A DNA stretch of 64,000 nt from Acinetobacter lwoffii (GTDB lineage Bacteria; Pseudomonadota; Gammaproteobacteria; Pseudomonadales; Moraxellaceae): NCBI RefSeq assembly GCF_029024105.1, contig NZ_CP118963.1, forward strand, positions 1,302,001 to 1,366,000, read 5' to 3'. Positions 7,204-16,033 of the stretch are shown piece by piece; the stretch's first letter is position 1; each line of letters begins with the position of its first letter. Below the pieces are notes generated by a model. The model saw only the letters and a program-made list of their open reading frames with translations. It searched no databases and was not told the DNA's origin. The position numbers and the translations under genes are program-made.

Positions 7204-8694
7204 ATGCTTAAACCTGAGCATAGAGCAAAACTTATTGACCAACATTTCCGTTTAAATAATCTCTACTACATCACTGATAAGAACGGCAAACAAGTTAAGT
7301 TCAAGATGACACTTGAGCAGCTAGAGTACTTTGAAAACGAGTGGTCGAGAAACATCATCCTAAAAGCACGTCAGCTCGGTTTTACGACTGAGATGTGCAT
7401 CATTCAATTGGATGCTGCACTGTTCATGTCTGATAAATGTGCCTTGATTGCACATACCCTGCATGATGCTAAACGTCTGTTTCGGGAAAAGGTTAAGTAT
7501 GCTTATGAGAAGCTTCCACACCCATTACGTGCAGCCAATCCATTAAGCATTGAAACCAAGGAAGAGCTTGTATTTTCCAAAGGTGGATCAGTCACGGTCA
7601 GTACATCATTTCGTGGTGGAACGCTAAAGCGATTGCATATTTCCGAGTTCGGTAAGATCTGTGCGAAATACCCGGATAAGGCCCGTGAGATTGTCACTGG
7701 TGCTTTTGAGGCAGTTGGCTTGGGTGGAAAGATTACCCTTGAGTCTACAGCTGAAGGTAAGTCAGGTTATTTCTATGACTACTGCCAGACTGCTGAGAAG
7801 TTACAACTGCAAGGTAAAACACTTGGCATCCTAGACTGGAAATTCTTTTTCTTCTCATGGTGGAAGAATCATGATTATGCCCTGCCGGTTACAGCTGAGA
7901 TTCCGCAGCGCCTAAAAGATTACTTTGCTGAGCTAAAAGCTAAATACAACATCCATACCACACCAGAGCAGCAACAATGGTACTGGCAGAAAGAGAAAAC
8001 GCTTGGTGAGGATATTAAGCGTGAGTATCCATCTATTCCATCCGAGGCCTTTGCTCAGTCAGTAGAGGGCGCTTACTACAAGAAGCAATTCAAATTCTTG
8101 TACGAGAATGGCCGCATTGGTGAGTTGCCTGATAATTCACACTTGGATGTGATGACCTTCTGGGATTTGGGTGTATCGGATTCTATGGTGATCTGGTTCA
8201 TTCGCAAGATCGGTGATGATCATTATCAGGTGATTGATTACTACGAAAACTCAGGCGAAGGCATGCGTCATTACTTCAAGGTCTTGAAGGATCGCGGCTA
8301 TACCTATTCAGCACATTACGCTCCACATGATATTCAAAACCGCTCATTGATGAACGATGGTAAATCTCGCCTTGATATTGCCAAAGAAGGTTATGAGATT
8401 GATGGGGTGAAATATTCAGTTCGTTTCCAAGTGGTTCCTAATATTGGAATCATGGACGGCATTGAATTGGCCCGTGAAATCCTGCCTCGATGTGAGTTTG
8501 ATGAAACCAAGTGTGAGGAAGGTATTTCTCATCTGGAAAACTATCGCAAAGAGTGGGATGACAAGAAAGGCTGCTGGAAGGATAAACCTCTGCATGACCA
8601 TACTTCGCATGGTGCCGATGGTTTTAGATATTTTGCTGTAGCGATGTCGAAGAAGATTCAACCTAAAACTATTTCATTAAGCACGGTGTACTAA
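7204..8694 (+). CDS. terL: Terminase large subunit
   Basis: 496 residues with an excellent Shine-Dalgarno (AAGGAGGGCAT). The ATPase domain has a Walker A-like KARQLGFTT at about 54-62, a RGGTLKRLHISEFG Walker B region near 137-150, and an ESTAEGKSGYF coupling motif at about 180-190. The nuclease domain begins with MTFWDLGVSDSM (D321) and includes HTSHGADGFRYFA near the C-terminus. It powers DNA translocation into the prohead and cuts the concatemer. Length and motif order are complete, so the protein is probably active. The portal gene starts at the next base after the stop. Confidence 0.95.
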   Translation: MLKPEHRAKLIDQHFRLNNLYYITDKNGKQVKFKMTLEQLEYFENEWSRNIILKARQLGFTTEMCIIQLDAALFMSDKCALIAHTLHDAKRLFREKVKYAYEKLPHPLRAANPLSIETKEELVFSKGGSVTVSTSFRGGTLKRLHISEFGKICAKYPDKAREIVTGAFEAVGLGGKITLESTAEGKSGYFYDYCQTAEKLQLQGKTLGILDWKFFFFSWWKNHDYALPVTAEIPQRLKDYFAELKAKYNIHTTPEQQQWYWQKEKTLGEDIKREYPSIPSEAFAQSVEGAYYKKQFKFLYENGRIGELPDNSHLDVMTFWDLGVSDSMVIWFIRKIGDDHYQVIDYYENSGEGMRHYFKVLKDRGYTYSAHYAPHDIQNRSLMNDGKSRLDIAKEGYEIDGVKYSVRFQVVPNIGIMDGIELAREILPRCEFDETKCEEGISHLENYRKEWDDKKGCWKDKPLHDHTSHGADGFRYFAVAMSKKIQPKTISLSTVY

Positions 8695-10110
8695 ATGGCA
8701 GTCAATTCAAAACATCCTAAATATGCTGAATTTGAAGGCCGCTGGAAGGTCGTTCACGATCTATGTGATGGTGCAAATGCAGTGAAAAAGGCAGGTGCTT
8801 TATATCTGCCTGAAATCAATGTGAGCAAGGATCAGCGCGAGAATGATTTACGCAATCAGGCTTATCGTGATCGTGCTGTGCTGTATGAAATCACCAAAGA
8901 CACTAAACAGGAATTAATCGGCATTGCCTTCTCGGAAGATCCGAACTTTGATCCTGATGGTATGGATTTCCTGAAATACAATGCCGATGGTACTGGCAAG
9001 TCTTACTACCATTTGATGCAAAGCGCTTTGGGTGGCTTACTTGATGCTGGCCGTGGCGGTCTCTTTGTGGATTATCCGCAGACAGATGGTGCGACTTCGG
9101 TTGCTGAGGTTGAGCGTTTAGGTATTTTGCCGACAGTCGTGCATTACAAAACCTTAAGCATTATCAATTGGGGTGTGCGTAAGGTAGGTGCTCACTTTAA
9201 GACAGCTTTGGTAGTCCTTGCTGAGAAGGATTCTATTGTGGATCCGAGTGACGAGTTTAGCCTAAAAGAGATTCAGCTTTATCGGGTATTGCGACTGGAC
9301 CAGAACGGTGAATATTGTGTTCAGATTTATTCTGATCGTACTGGCACCCTGCAAGCTGATAGCGAACCGTATTATCCGACTGATGCAAATGGCGCCAAGT
9401 GGAATGAGATACCATTTATCCCGCTTGGATCGGTGGCCAATGATTGGGAGATTGATAATATCCCGCTTGAGTCACTGGCATTGATGAATATCGCGCATTA
9501 TCACAACTCAGCTGAGTATGAGAACAGTGTGTTCCTCTGTGGCCAGATTCAACCAGTGATGACTGGCCTTGATACCGAGTGGCGCGATTGGCTGCAAGAA
9601 AATGGTGTAATGCTAGGCTCTACAACTCCTTTAATGCTTCCAACGGGTGCGACATTCACCTTTGCTCAAGCAGAGGAGCAGATGATTGCCAAAGAGGCAA
9701 TGGAAGCCAAAGAGAAGCACATGAAGGCTTTGGGGGCAAAACTGCTTGAGGAAAATCAAGTGGTGAAAACTGCAACCGAATCCAACAATGAATCGATGGC
9801 GAAATATTCTGTCTTGTCGTTATGTGTGGCGAACCTCAATGAAGCCTCTGAAATTGTGTTGCGCTGGTGTGCCAAGTACTTTGGATCTGGTAAAGCTAAG
9901 TTCACGATCAAACAGGACTTTGCTAAAGGTAAGCTTTCACTTGATGCCTTGAAGTTTTATAACGAGCTGGTCCAGCAAGGCAAATTGAGCCGTCAAACCT
10001 TCCATGAAATCCGAACAACCGGAAAAGTTCCTGAGATTGATTTTGAGGAAGAAGAACAGCGGATCGAAGCTGAAACAGCTAGTGCTTTACCAGGTGTGAA
10101 CTATGAATGA
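8695..10110 (+). CDS. Portal protein, DUF4055 family
   Basis: 471 residues beginning directly after the terL stop. The N-terminal sequence (ALYLPEINVSKDQRENDLRNQAYRDRAVLYEITKDTKQELIGIAF) and the GRGGLFVDYP segment are typical of DUF4055 proteins, which occupy the portal position in many siphophages. A dodecameric portal forms the DNA entry vertex. The long helix-rich stretch at about 315-360 (FAQAEEQMIAKEAMEAKEKHMKALGAKLLEENQ) corresponds to the stem/wing helices. It overlaps the minor head gene by 8 bp. Confidence 0.85.
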   Translation: MAVNSKHPKYAEFEGRWKVVHDLCDGANAVKKAGALYLPEINVSKDQRENDLRNQAYRDRAVLYEITKDTKQELIGIAFSEDPNFDPDGMDFLKYNADGTGKSYYHLMQSALGGLLDAGRGGLFVDYPQTDGATSVAEVERLGILPTVVHYKTLSIINWGVRKVGAHFKTALVVLAEKDSIVDPSDEFSLKEIQLYRVLRLDQNGEYCVQIYSDRTGTLQADSEPYYPTDANGAKWNEIPFIPLGSVANDWEIDNIPLESLALMNIAHYHNSAEYENSVFLCGQIQPVMTGLDTEWRDWLQENGVMLGSTTPLMLPTGATFTFAQAEEQMIAKEAMEAKEKHMKALGAKLLEENQVVKTATESNNESMAKYSVLSLCVANLNEASEIVLRWCAKYFGSGKAKFTIKQDFAKGKLSLDALKFYNELVQQGKLSRQTFHEIRTTGKVPEIDFEEEEQRIEAETASALPGVNYE

Positions 10111-11224
10111 CCAAATAGCACAGAAAGCAATACTTAATGCTTTAAGCCAACATTCAGCCTATAGCTATCGAGCATCGACCCAAGCTGTAAATGAAGTTTT
10201 AAGCCGATTCTACGGACTGTCTAACAAGTTGGTATCCGAGCTAAGGGAATTGCTTGAAAACCTGTCTGACGCTGAAAGAATCGCATTGGCGAGCGGTCAA
10301 TACACTACTGATCAATTGAAAGAAATCCGAATCCTGCTGAATGACCGATTTAAAGAGATTTCAGTCGAGGTGCCAGAAACCTTCCACCAGTCAGCGGTCA
10401 GCATGGCGGTGTATGAAGCATCTTATGTTAGTCAGTTGATGACAGGTGCAGCAGCTTCGGTCAGTGGTGAGCAGCTTTATAAAAAAGCAAAGTCTACTCC
10501 ATTGGCAGGCGGTCAGCTCATTAATGAAATGTTTGGCTTTGTACTGGATAAGGCGCGAAAGCAGGTTGAATATGCGATTCGTGACGGTATCAATCAGGGG
10601 CAGACGAATCAGGAAATCATTACCTGCATTCGTGGCAAGCGAACCAAGGTCGGCAATCAATACGCTTATGTGGGTGGTATCTGGGATGCGACCAAGGTAG
10701 AGATTGAGCGTACTGTTCGGACCGCACGAAGTCATGTAGCGAATATCTCATATGACGATACCTGGAAGGCACTTGGATTCACTCATGTGAAATTCGTCAG
10801 TACTTTGGACGGGAGAACGTCCAAAACGTGTTCTGTACTAGATCAGTCGGTGTATGAGATTGATAAGCCACATCCGCAACCGCCTTTGCATTATAACTGC
10901 CGCAGCGTTCTCATTGGAGTTGATGCTGATGGAAAGCTATCAGGCAAGCGTCCGTTTGTAATGGATGAGCGTAAGGTCAAGGATATTCCAAAAGATGAAC
11001 GTAAAGACCTGATTGGCCAGTTGGATGCCAATACATCGTTTAAGAAGTTTTTCGACCAGACTGATGAGTTTTTTCAGAAAGAATGGCTCGGTCCAGCACG
11101 CTACAAGCTCTACAAAGAAGGTAAGTACAGCATTGATAAGTTTGTCGATCCTCAAGGCGCCATGTACACGCTGGATGAGTTGAAGGCGCTGGATGCAAAG
11201 ACGTTTAAGGAATTGGGATTATGA
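10103..11224 (+). CDS. Minor head / head morphogenesis protein (SPP1 gp7, MuF type)
   Basis: 373 residues, overlapping the portal gene end. The C-terminal domain has VEIERTVRTARSHVANISYDDTWKALGFTHVKFVSTLDGRTSKTCSVLDQSVYEI followed by HPQPPLHYNCRSVLIGV. These are the signature segments of the phage_Mu_F/gp7 domain (the TLDGRTSxxC and HxNCRS motifs). Such proteins bind the portal and are packaged in few copies, and they help DNA ejection or assembly. Its place between portal and scaffold fits. No toxin domain is fused at the C-terminus. Confidence 0.88.
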   Translation: MNDQIAQKAILNALSQHSAYSYRASTQAVNEVLSRFYGLSNKLVSELRELLENLSDAERIALASGQYTTDQLKEIRILLNDRFKEISVEVPETFHQSAVSMAVYEASYVSQLMTGAAASVSGEQLYKKAKSTPLAGGQLINEMFGFVLDKARKQVEYAIRDGINQGQTNQEIITCIRGKRTKVGNQYAYVGGIWDATKVEIERTVRTARSHVANISYDDTWKALGFTHVKFVSTLDGRTSKTCSVLDQSVYEIDKPHPQPPLHYNCRSVLIGVDADGKLSGKRPFVMDERKVKDIPKDERKDLIGQLDANTSFKKFFDQTDEFFQKEWLGPARYKLYKEGKYSIDKFVDPQGAMYTLDELKALDAKTFKELGL

Positions 11225-11448
11225 AAGACGTTGAATTAAAGCTTATTGAAGGCACCAATCAATTTGTACTTGTAGATGCCGAAACCAAACAAGAGATAGG
11301 CATACAGTCAAATGTTAGTGCTGAATGTAGTGTGGATGGGATGACGATTGTGACTGCAACTTTCCAGATACCACCTAAGAAAAAGACACCTGTTATGCGA
11401 AGCTCAATTAATCAAAAAGATATTGAGTTGAGCAATCAGCGCAAATAA
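11221..11448 (+). CDS. Hypothetical phage head-region protein, 75 aa
   Basis: ATGA overlap with the minor head gene. The sequence MKDVELKLIEGTNQFVLVDAETKQEIGIQSNVSAECSVDGMTIVTATFQI is beta-rich and compact, with a basic tail (PPKKKTPVMR). The overlap shows coupled expression with head genes. An intrinsic terminator follows 15 nt after the stop. Function unknown. It could be a small capsid accessory or regulatory protein. Confidence 0.6.
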   Translation: MKDVELKLIEGTNQFVLVDAETKQEIGIQSNVSAECSVDGMTIVTATFQIPPKKKTPVMRSSINQKDIELSNQRK

Positions 11449-11463
11449 ACCAAATCCAAACCT

Positions 11464-11485
11464 AGACCCAAACGGGTCTTTTTTT
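11464..11485 (+). terminator. Intrinsic terminator inside the head operon
   Basis: Perfect stem AGACCC/GGGTCT with an AAAC loop followed by TTTTTT, 42 nt before the scaffold start codon. It may limit expression between minor head and scaffold/capsid genes or protect a 3' end. Confidence 0.8.
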
Positions 11486-11526
11486 ATGCCCGCAGTTTGT
11501 GACTGCACAATCGCTCGGAGAGCAAA

Positions 11527-12243
11527 ATGCTGAAGTATGAATTAGAAAATCTCGATGGTGTCGAGGAATCTGTCAAATCACTCTATGAAGAAAAAGACGG
11601 TAAATACGTCCTGAAAATCGAAGGTATTCCGCAGCCACAAAATGATGAGGGCCTACGTAAGAAGGTTGATGAGCTGCTTGCTGAAAAGAAAGCGGAACAG
11701 CAAAAGCGCAAAGAAGCGGAAGAACAGGCCCGAAAAGAAGCTGAAGAAAATGCCCGCAAAAACGGCAATATCGAAGCCTTGGAAAAGTCATGGAGTGAAA
11801 AGCTTGCAGCACGCGAAACCGAGCTGTTAAACGAAAAACAGGCACTTGAAGCACAAGTCTACAAATTAACAGTTGGAAGTAAAGCTACTGAACTGGCAGC
11901 GAAACTCGCTGTACCAGGTAGTGATTCCGTTTTGCTTCCACATATCAGCAATCGCCTACAGGTTGAAACTGTAGATGGTGAAATCAAAATCCGTGTTCTT
12001 GATTTGCAGGGCAAGCCAAGCGCATTGAGCATTGAAGATTTAGAAAAAGAATTTCGTGCGAATGAGGCATTCAAGCCTTTGATTCGTGCGTCAAACGCAT
12101 CAGGAAGTGGGGCTTCTGGTGGTCAAGGTGGCGGTGCTACTAAAAAACCACATGAAATGACGACAGCCGAGCGTCAAGAGTGGCAATTACGCGACCCATC
12201 AGGGTTCAAGGCTGCTTTAGACAATGGCGAATTTAATAAATAA
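11527..12243 (+). CDS. Head scaffolding protein
   Basis: 238 residues directly upstream of the capsid gene. Residues of about 45-125 are highly charged and alanine-rich with heptads (VDELLAEKKAEQQKRKEAEEQARKEAEENARK...), a long coiled coil typical of scaffolds. A Gly/Ser-rich linker (about 188-203) leads to a C-terminal tail with THETT-like helices (KPHEMTTAERQEWQLRDPSGFKAAL), which likely contacts the capsid. Scaffolds guide procapsid assembly and are then lost. The function is assigned from position and architecture. The sequence family is not named. Confidence 0.8.
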   Translation: MLKYELENLDGVEESVKSLYEEKDGKYVLKIEGIPQPQNDEGLRKKVDELLAEKKAEQQKRKEAEEQARKEAEENARKNGNIEALEKSWSEKLAARETELLNEKQALEAQVYKLTVGSKATELAAKLAVPGSDSVLLPHISNRLQVETVDGEIKIRVLDLQGKPSALSIEDLEKEFRANEAFKPLIRASNASGSGASGGQGGGATKKPHEMTTAERQEWQLRDPSGFKAALDNGEFNK

Positions 12244-12260
12244 TTTGGAGTATTAATCTT

Positions 12261-13250
12261 ATGGCATCAGTTCGCCTTACAGATATTTATAACCGCGACC
12301 TTCTAGCAAGCTACATTGATCGTGATTCCCTTGAAAAAACCGCATTTGCTGATTCAGGTGTATTGGTCACCAATAACGAATTTAGCCAATTATTGAATGC
12401 GCGTACTGCAATTCAAGAAGTTCCATACTGGAATGATTTGGATGCGTCTATCGAACCAAACTACAGCAACGACAACCCGGCTGACAAAGCTGTTCCGTTG
12501 GCACTGAATACTGGTGTGATGAAAGCCCGCATTGCTCACCTGAACGAAGGCTGGGCGGCTGCAAACCTTGTGAAGGAATTAACCGCACAAGATCCACTTG
12601 CCGCAGTAGGTCGCAAACTAAACCGCTACTGGCAACGTCAGGTTCAACGTCGTCTAATTGCATCCGTTTTGGGTGTGTATGCCGACAACGTGGCCAATCA
12701 TGCAAGCGACATGGTGGTATCAGATGCAGTTGGCACTCTGGATGCTGACATCATCATTGATGCTGGTGCAACTATGGGTGATAGCGATGAGGGCTTGGGC
12801 GCTCTAGTGGTTCACTCTAAAAAGTATGCTGATCTTCAAAAGCAAAACTTGATCGAGTTTGTTGAGCATTCAGATGCCAAAACTCAGATTGCTACTTATC
12901 AAGGTAAGCGCTTGGTTAAAGATGACGGCATGCCGATGATTTCAGGTCAGTACCTTTCAATCCTTTTGGGTGCTGGTGCGATTGGTTACGGCTTTGGTCA
13001 ACCAGACAATGCTCAAACTGTTTCTTACAAAGATGAAGAAGCAAACGGTGGTGGTGTAGAAACAATCTGGTCGCGTCGTAAGACATTCATTCACCCGCTC
13101 GGCTACAGCTTCACCAGTGCAACTATCACTGGCAACGGTACAGAAGATCCAGCAATTTCTGCATCATGGGCTGACCTTGCTTTAGCTGCAAACTGGACAC
13201 GTGTCTATGACCGCAAAGCCATTCCATTGGCATTCATTCTAACCAAGTAA
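12261..13250 (+). CDS. Major capsid protein
   Basis: 329 residues, 17 nt after the scaffold gene. The sequence starts MASVRLTDIYNRDLLASYIDRDSLEKTAFADSG and is rich in Ala, Asp and Asn. A long spine-like helix lies around residues 115-140 (DPLAAVGRKLNRYWQRQVQRRLIASVLGVYAD), and a segment SGQYLSILLGAGAIGYGFGQP resembles capsid A-domain/P-loop elements of HK97-fold shell proteins. Position after the scaffold and before connector genes is decisive. Codon choice looks more optimised than in neighbouring small genes, in line with high expression. Confidence 0.88.
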   Translation: MASVRLTDIYNRDLLASYIDRDSLEKTAFADSGVLVTNNEFSQLLNARTAIQEVPYWNDLDASIEPNYSNDNPADKAVPLALNTGVMKARIAHLNEGWAAANLVKELTAQDPLAAVGRKLNRYWQRQVQRRLIASVLGVYADNVANHASDMVVSDAVGTLDADIIIDAGATMGDSDEGLGALVVHSKKYADLQKQNLIEFVEHSDAKTQIATYQGKRLVKDDGMPMISGQYLSILLGAGAIGYGFGQPDNAQTVSYKDEEANGGGVETIWSRRKTFIHPLGYSFTSATITGNGTEDPAISASWADLALAANWTRVYDRKAIPLAFILTK

Positions 13251-13260
13251 GGAGCTAAAC

Positions 13261-13461
13261 ATGGCTATTGGTAAAGGCGAAAAGAAAACCCGCTGGGAAG
13301 ATGTAGTTGCTGGATTTAAAGTTCAGCAGCCTAAAAAGGTATCAGGCAAAGCATCTGGATCATCTACAGGTTCAAGCACACCGCCTAAAGATGATGATGC
13401 TGGTAAGAATGGCGGTGGCACTGAAGGTGCTGCAGCTGGAACCGAAACAACCAAGGAATAA
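13261..13461 (+). CDS. Small Gly/Ser/Lys-rich head-region protein
   Basis: 66 residues starting 10 nt after the capsid stop behind AAGGAG. The N-terminus is basic (MAIGKGEKKTRWEDVVAGFKVQQPKKV). The rest is low-complexity Gly, Ser, Thr and Asp and looks disordered. It may decorate or stabilise the head or act at the neck. The family is not recognisable from such composition. Confidence 0.6.
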   Translation: MAIGKGEKKTRWEDVVAGFKVQQPKKVSGKASGSSTGSSTPPKDDDAGKNGGGTEGAAAGTETTKE

Positions 13462-13463
13462 CT

Positions 13464-13841
13464 ATGAATTACGTCACTATCGATTCAGTCACTCAAAGCC
13501 TTGGCCCAGATTGGGCTGGATCGGGTGACGCTAATCTCGCAGTTACTCAGGCGAATGCTTGGCTTCGTGTTAAGCATTTGCGTCAATTTGAAGTAATTCC
13601 AGAAGATGTATTACTTGCAGGGGCTTATGCTGCACAGTTAGCCGCTAAAGGTGAGTTATATAAAGACCGTACGGATGGTGTAGTGAAATCCGAACGCGTC
13701 AAAGCAGATACCGTAGAGGTTCAGACAGAGTACGTGGCAGGTATGGAGCAGGGCAAAAGCTCGACAATGTTATTCATTGATGACTTGCTGAGTCCGTATC
13801 TTTTAAAAGGCTTTGCAATTAATACATTTGTGGTGAAGTGA
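13464..13841 (+). CDS. Head-tail connector/adaptor protein
   Basis: 125 residues (MNYVTIDSVTQSLGPDWAGSGDANLAVTQANAWLRVKHL...). It is helical, with the LAGAYAAQLAAKGELY segment typical of gp6/gp15-type adaptors that bind the portal ring. Homologues are often annotated DnaT-like ssDNA-binding (DnaT_2), but the location directly after the capsid gene argues for an adaptor. It overlaps the next ORF start by one base. Function is inferred from gene order. Confidence 0.65.
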   Translation: MNYVTIDSVTQSLGPDWAGSGDANLAVTQANAWLRVKHLRQFEVIPEDVLLAGAYAAQLAAKGELYKDRTDGVVKSERVKADTVEVQTEYVAGMEQGKSSTMLFIDDLLSPYLLKGFAINTFVVK

Positions 13842-14209
13842 TGAAAGATAAAATCCAAGCCAAGGTTGCGCAAGCATTCAGTACAAAATTGGCCGATGCT
13901 GTCGACACCTTCACCTGCACAAAACTGATTTACTCGGGTGAGTTTGATTTTGAAACGCAGACTTATCCCATTGTTGGTGATGAATCATATTCAGGGCGGG
14001 GCGTTCTGTTTGGCTCATATCAAAAAGACTTGGTGAAGCCTGCTGATTATCAAGCCGAAGATGCAAAAGCAATTGTTCTGCAGAATGAAGTTACAGGCAT
14101 TCCGCAGATTGGTGATGTTTGGGCAACCAGTAAAGGTGATTTTAAAGTGGTGAATATTGGGGCTGATCCGACAGATAGTATTTGGACTTGTCAGCTTAGA
14201 AAGGTGTAG
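13841..14209 (+). CDS. Head-closure / neck protein
   Basis: 122 residues from ATG 13841 (a GTG in frame immediately before it is an alternative start). The beta-rich sequence with YSGRGVLFGSYQKDLVKPADYQAEDAKAIVLQNEVTGIPQIGDVW resembles stopper or head-closure proteins with an SH3-like barrel. Its place between adaptor and tail-completion genes supports this. No enzyme motif is seen. Confidence 0.6.
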   Translation: MKDKIQAKVAQAFSTKLADAVDTFTCTKLIYSGEFDFETQTYPIVGDESYSGRGVLFGSYQKDLVKPADYQAEDAKAIVLQNEVTGIPQIGDVWATSKGDFKVVNIGADPTDSIWTCQLRKV

Positions 14210-14211
14210 TT

Positions 14212-14385
14212 ATGGCTTGGGAAGTACACGAAATCCATGATTCAGTTCATGTGATACCTCAAAATGATTTAAAACCACATGATTTCAATCCTGATTGCAA
14301 GTGCGGTGTGAGATATGAAGATGGCGCTTATATTCACAACTCATACGATGAGCGCGAATTAACTGAGAATCTGCCGAGGTGTTAA
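14212..14385 (+). CDS. Small Cys/His-containing neck-region protein
   Basis: 57 residues in a gap-free position: ATG is 3 nt after the previous stop and the next ATG follows its TAA directly. The sequence MAWEVHEIHDSVHVIPQNDLKPHDFNPDCKCG...NLPRC is rich in His and Cys (five His, three Cys) and may bind metal. The perfect fit between neighbours argues for a real gene. Family unknown. Confidence 0.6.
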   Translation: MAWEVHEIHDSVHVIPQNDLKPHDFNPDCKCGVRYEDGAYIHNSYDERELTENLPRC

Positions 14386-14760
14386 ATGGGATGGAAAAAC
14401 AAACCGACTAATTTTGCGCTTGATGTGGTGAAGAATGCAGATGACCATCTCAAAAAGATTGTAGGCGAAACATTGCAGCAAGTTATTGTGCGCTCGCCTG
14501 TCATGGATGGTGAATTTCGGGCATCGCACAAAGTAACGCTTGATAGACCGCAAGGCATGTATGAGAAAGGCTTTGACCTATCGGGTGGTGCAACACTAGC
14601 AGAAGGTTTGAAAGTCGCATCTACAGCGAAAATAGGCGGTCTTGTCTATATCCAGACATTGAGTCCATACGGCACACGTTTAGAAAATGGGTGGAGTCAG
14701 CAAGCACCCAATGGTGTCTACGCATTGTCCTACCAATCAGTAGCGAGTAAATACAAATGA
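14386..14760 (+). CDS. Tail-completion protein, HK97 gp10-like
   Basis: 124 residues. The pattern of an N-terminal helix (VVKNADDHLKKIVGETLQQVIVRSPVMDGEFRASH) and a C-terminal SPYGTRLENGWSQQAPNGVYALSYQ matches gp10/gpZ-like proteins (RVPVDTGxLRxS and YAxxxExG motifs). Such proteins sit at the top of the tail and are needed for tail completion or head joining. It overlaps the tail terminator gene by four bases. Confidence 0.7.
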   Translation: MGWKNKPTNFALDVVKNADDHLKKIVGETLQQVIVRSPVMDGEFRASHKVTLDRPQGMYEKGFDLSGGATLAEGLKVASTAKIGGLVYIQTLSPYGTRLENGWSQQAPNGVYALSYQSVASKYK

Positions 14761-15167
14761 TGACACTTACTCAGGCTGAAACAGCCATTCATCAGGAATT
14801 GGTAAGAATTGCCAAACTCGAAAATCTAATCGTTGAAATGGTGAATAAGCCACTAAGTCATGGCATGCCATTTGAGCCACCGAAAAATAAGGCTTGGAGT
14901 AAGGCGTTTATTCAATACGCTGATAGCCAGATTGTAGGCATTGGTGATAAGCCATGCATTCGGGATCAAGGCATTATTTCAATTCAATGCTTTGCTCCAC
15001 TTGGTAGCGGCATGATGATGCTTTCTGAGTTGTGCGACATATGGCGAAAGCATTTACAGTCTTTTAGTGTATCTCATCTCGAAATATACAAAGTTCATGC
15101 ACCACAAAGCATGGATGAAAAGAACTTCTACGCAAAAATAATCAGAGCTGAGTTCCGAGTGAACTAG
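14757..15167 (+). CDS. Tail terminator protein (gpU-like)
   Basis: 136 residues starting MMTLTQAETAIHQELVRIA. It has a central IQYADSQIVGIGDKPCIRDQGIISIQCFAPLGSGMMMLSELCDIWRKHL segment, matching the alpha/beta plan of gpU-like tail terminators (DUF4128-like). A hexamer would cap the tail tube and give the head-joining surface. Gene order (after gp10-like, before the tube) agrees. The stop is followed by a 319-bp insertion region. Confidence 0.65.
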   Translation: MMTLTQAETAIHQELVRIAKLENLIVEMVNKPLSHGMPFEPPKNKAWSKAFIQYADSQIVGIGDKPCIRDQGIISIQCFAPLGSGMMMLSELCDIWRKHLQSFSVSHLEIYKVHAPQSMDEKNFYAKIIRAEFRVN

Positions 15168-15249
15168 AAAAATTGTGCAGTATCAATTGACCTAAATGCC
15201 GTTTATATATTATTTTGTCTAAATTGGGAATCACTCAACCCAAAACATA

Positions 15250-15275
15250 AACCTCGCAATAAGCGGGGTTTTTTA
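15250..15275 (+). terminator. Intrinsic terminator after tail terminator gene
   Basis: Stem CCTCGC/GCGGGG (one G-U pair) with a five-base loop, followed by TTTTTT. Confidence 0.75.
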
Positions 15276-15305
15276 TTGACCAAAATTCACCAAATTCAAA
15301 ACAGG

Positions 15306-15332
15306 AAAATTGGACAATTAGCCAATTTTTTA
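15306..15332 (+). terminator. AT-rich hairpin with T run
   Basis: AAAATTGG pairs with CCAATTTT across an eight-base loop, then continues into TT. It is weaker than its neighbours. Confidence 0.45.
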
Positions 15333-15345
15333 ACTGAGAAAATGA

Positions 15346-15372
15346 GCCTTGCAGCGATGCAGGGCTTTTTTT
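15346..15372 (+). terminator. Intrinsic terminator
   Basis: Near-perfect stem GCCTTGCA/TGCAGGGC with a GCGA tetraloop (one G-U pair), followed by seven T. Confidence 0.8.
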
Positions 15373-15426
15373 ATGCCTGTTTTTAGGCAAACCACTGGCT
15401 AGAACGACGGTTCGAAAAGCACGTTT

Positions 15427-15467
15427 CCATGTTCAACTTGCCTGCCAGTTTCTTTTTCTGAACATGG
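15427..15467 (+). repeat. Inverted repeat upstream of the Rha gene
   Basis: CCATGTTCA and TGAACATGG are perfect inverted arms 23 nt apart, ending 20 nt before the Rha start codon. They may be a dyad operator or an RNA hairpin that affects translation. Confidence 0.5.
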
Positions 15468-15486
15468 TCATATAAGAGGAAATCTT

Positions 15487-16011
15487 ATGAACATGATGAC
15501 AACATTAAATTTACGCGCCATGGTCTCAAATGAAAATGGCGAACCAAAGACAACCAGTTATGCAGTAGCGGAAGCATTCAAAAAACGACACTCTGATGTG
15601 CTTCGCTCTATAAAAAATATGAAATGCTCACAGAAATTTCGTGAACGCAATTTTGCGCTTTGCTTTGAAAACAATGACTTGCAGAATGGAAAGCCTAGAA
15701 AATTCTATCAAATGACTAAGGATGGCTGGATGTTTCTGGTGATGGGCTTTAATGGCGAGAAAGCAGATGCAGTAAAAGAGCAATTTATTGATGCCTTCAA
15801 CTGGATGGCAAACCAATTAACCCAAGTTTTTCAATCTAAATGGGCGCGATATAACCATATTGTCGGTTATCGCAATAGTCGGAAGCAGCAAGTTAGCTGT
15901 TCGGCTAGAGATATGAATGCGTGGAAACAAGAAAAGCATCCACTTGATGATGAAATAGCGCAACTGGAAAGCGAGTTACAGCCATCGTTGCCATTTTTCC
16001 AATCATCTTGA
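15487..16011 (+). CDS. Rha-family phage regulatory protein
   Basis: 174 residues. The N-terminal ~110 residues carry the pRha pattern: VSNENGEPKTTSYAVAEAFKKRHSDVLRSIKNM, then FALCFENNDLQNGKPRKFYQMTKDGWMFLVMGFNGEKADAVKEQFIDAFNWM. The C-terminal part is polar and unlike KilAC. Rha proteins of lambdoid phages interfere with growth in hosts lacking integration host factor and act as regulators. It sits alone, between three terminators upstream and one downstream, interrupting the U-V tail order. This suggests a self-contained accessory cassette with its own promoter. Confidence 0.88.
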   Translation: MNMMTTLNLRAMVSNENGEPKTTSYAVAEAFKKRHSDVLRSIKNMKCSQKFRERNFALCFENNDLQNGKPRKFYQMTKDGWMFLVMGFNGEKADAVKEQFIDAFNWMANQLTQVFQSKWARYNHIVGYRNSRKQQVSCSARDMNAWKQEKHPLDDEIAQLESELQPSLPFFQSS

Positions 16012-16033
16012 TCAGATTTTAAATCTAACCAAA

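Larger units (their letters stand above)
15168..15486 (+). promoter_or_regulatory. Non-coding leader with tandem hairpins upstream of the Rha gene
   Basis: No ORF is supported here. It holds three successive hairpins with T runs (15,250-15,275, 15,306-15,332 and 15,346-15,372) and a separated inverted repeat nearer the Rha start (CCATGTTCA at 15,427-15,435 with TGAACATGG at 15,459-15,467). The sequence CATATAAGAGGAAATC just before the ATG provides a -10-like and a Shine-Dalgarno-like element. Confidence 0.6.

Noticed and set aside
11573..12074. Serine/phenylalanine-rich antisense ORFs opposite the scaffold gene
   Set aside because: They are mirror frames of the charged coiled-coil coding sequence, with no ribosome sites.
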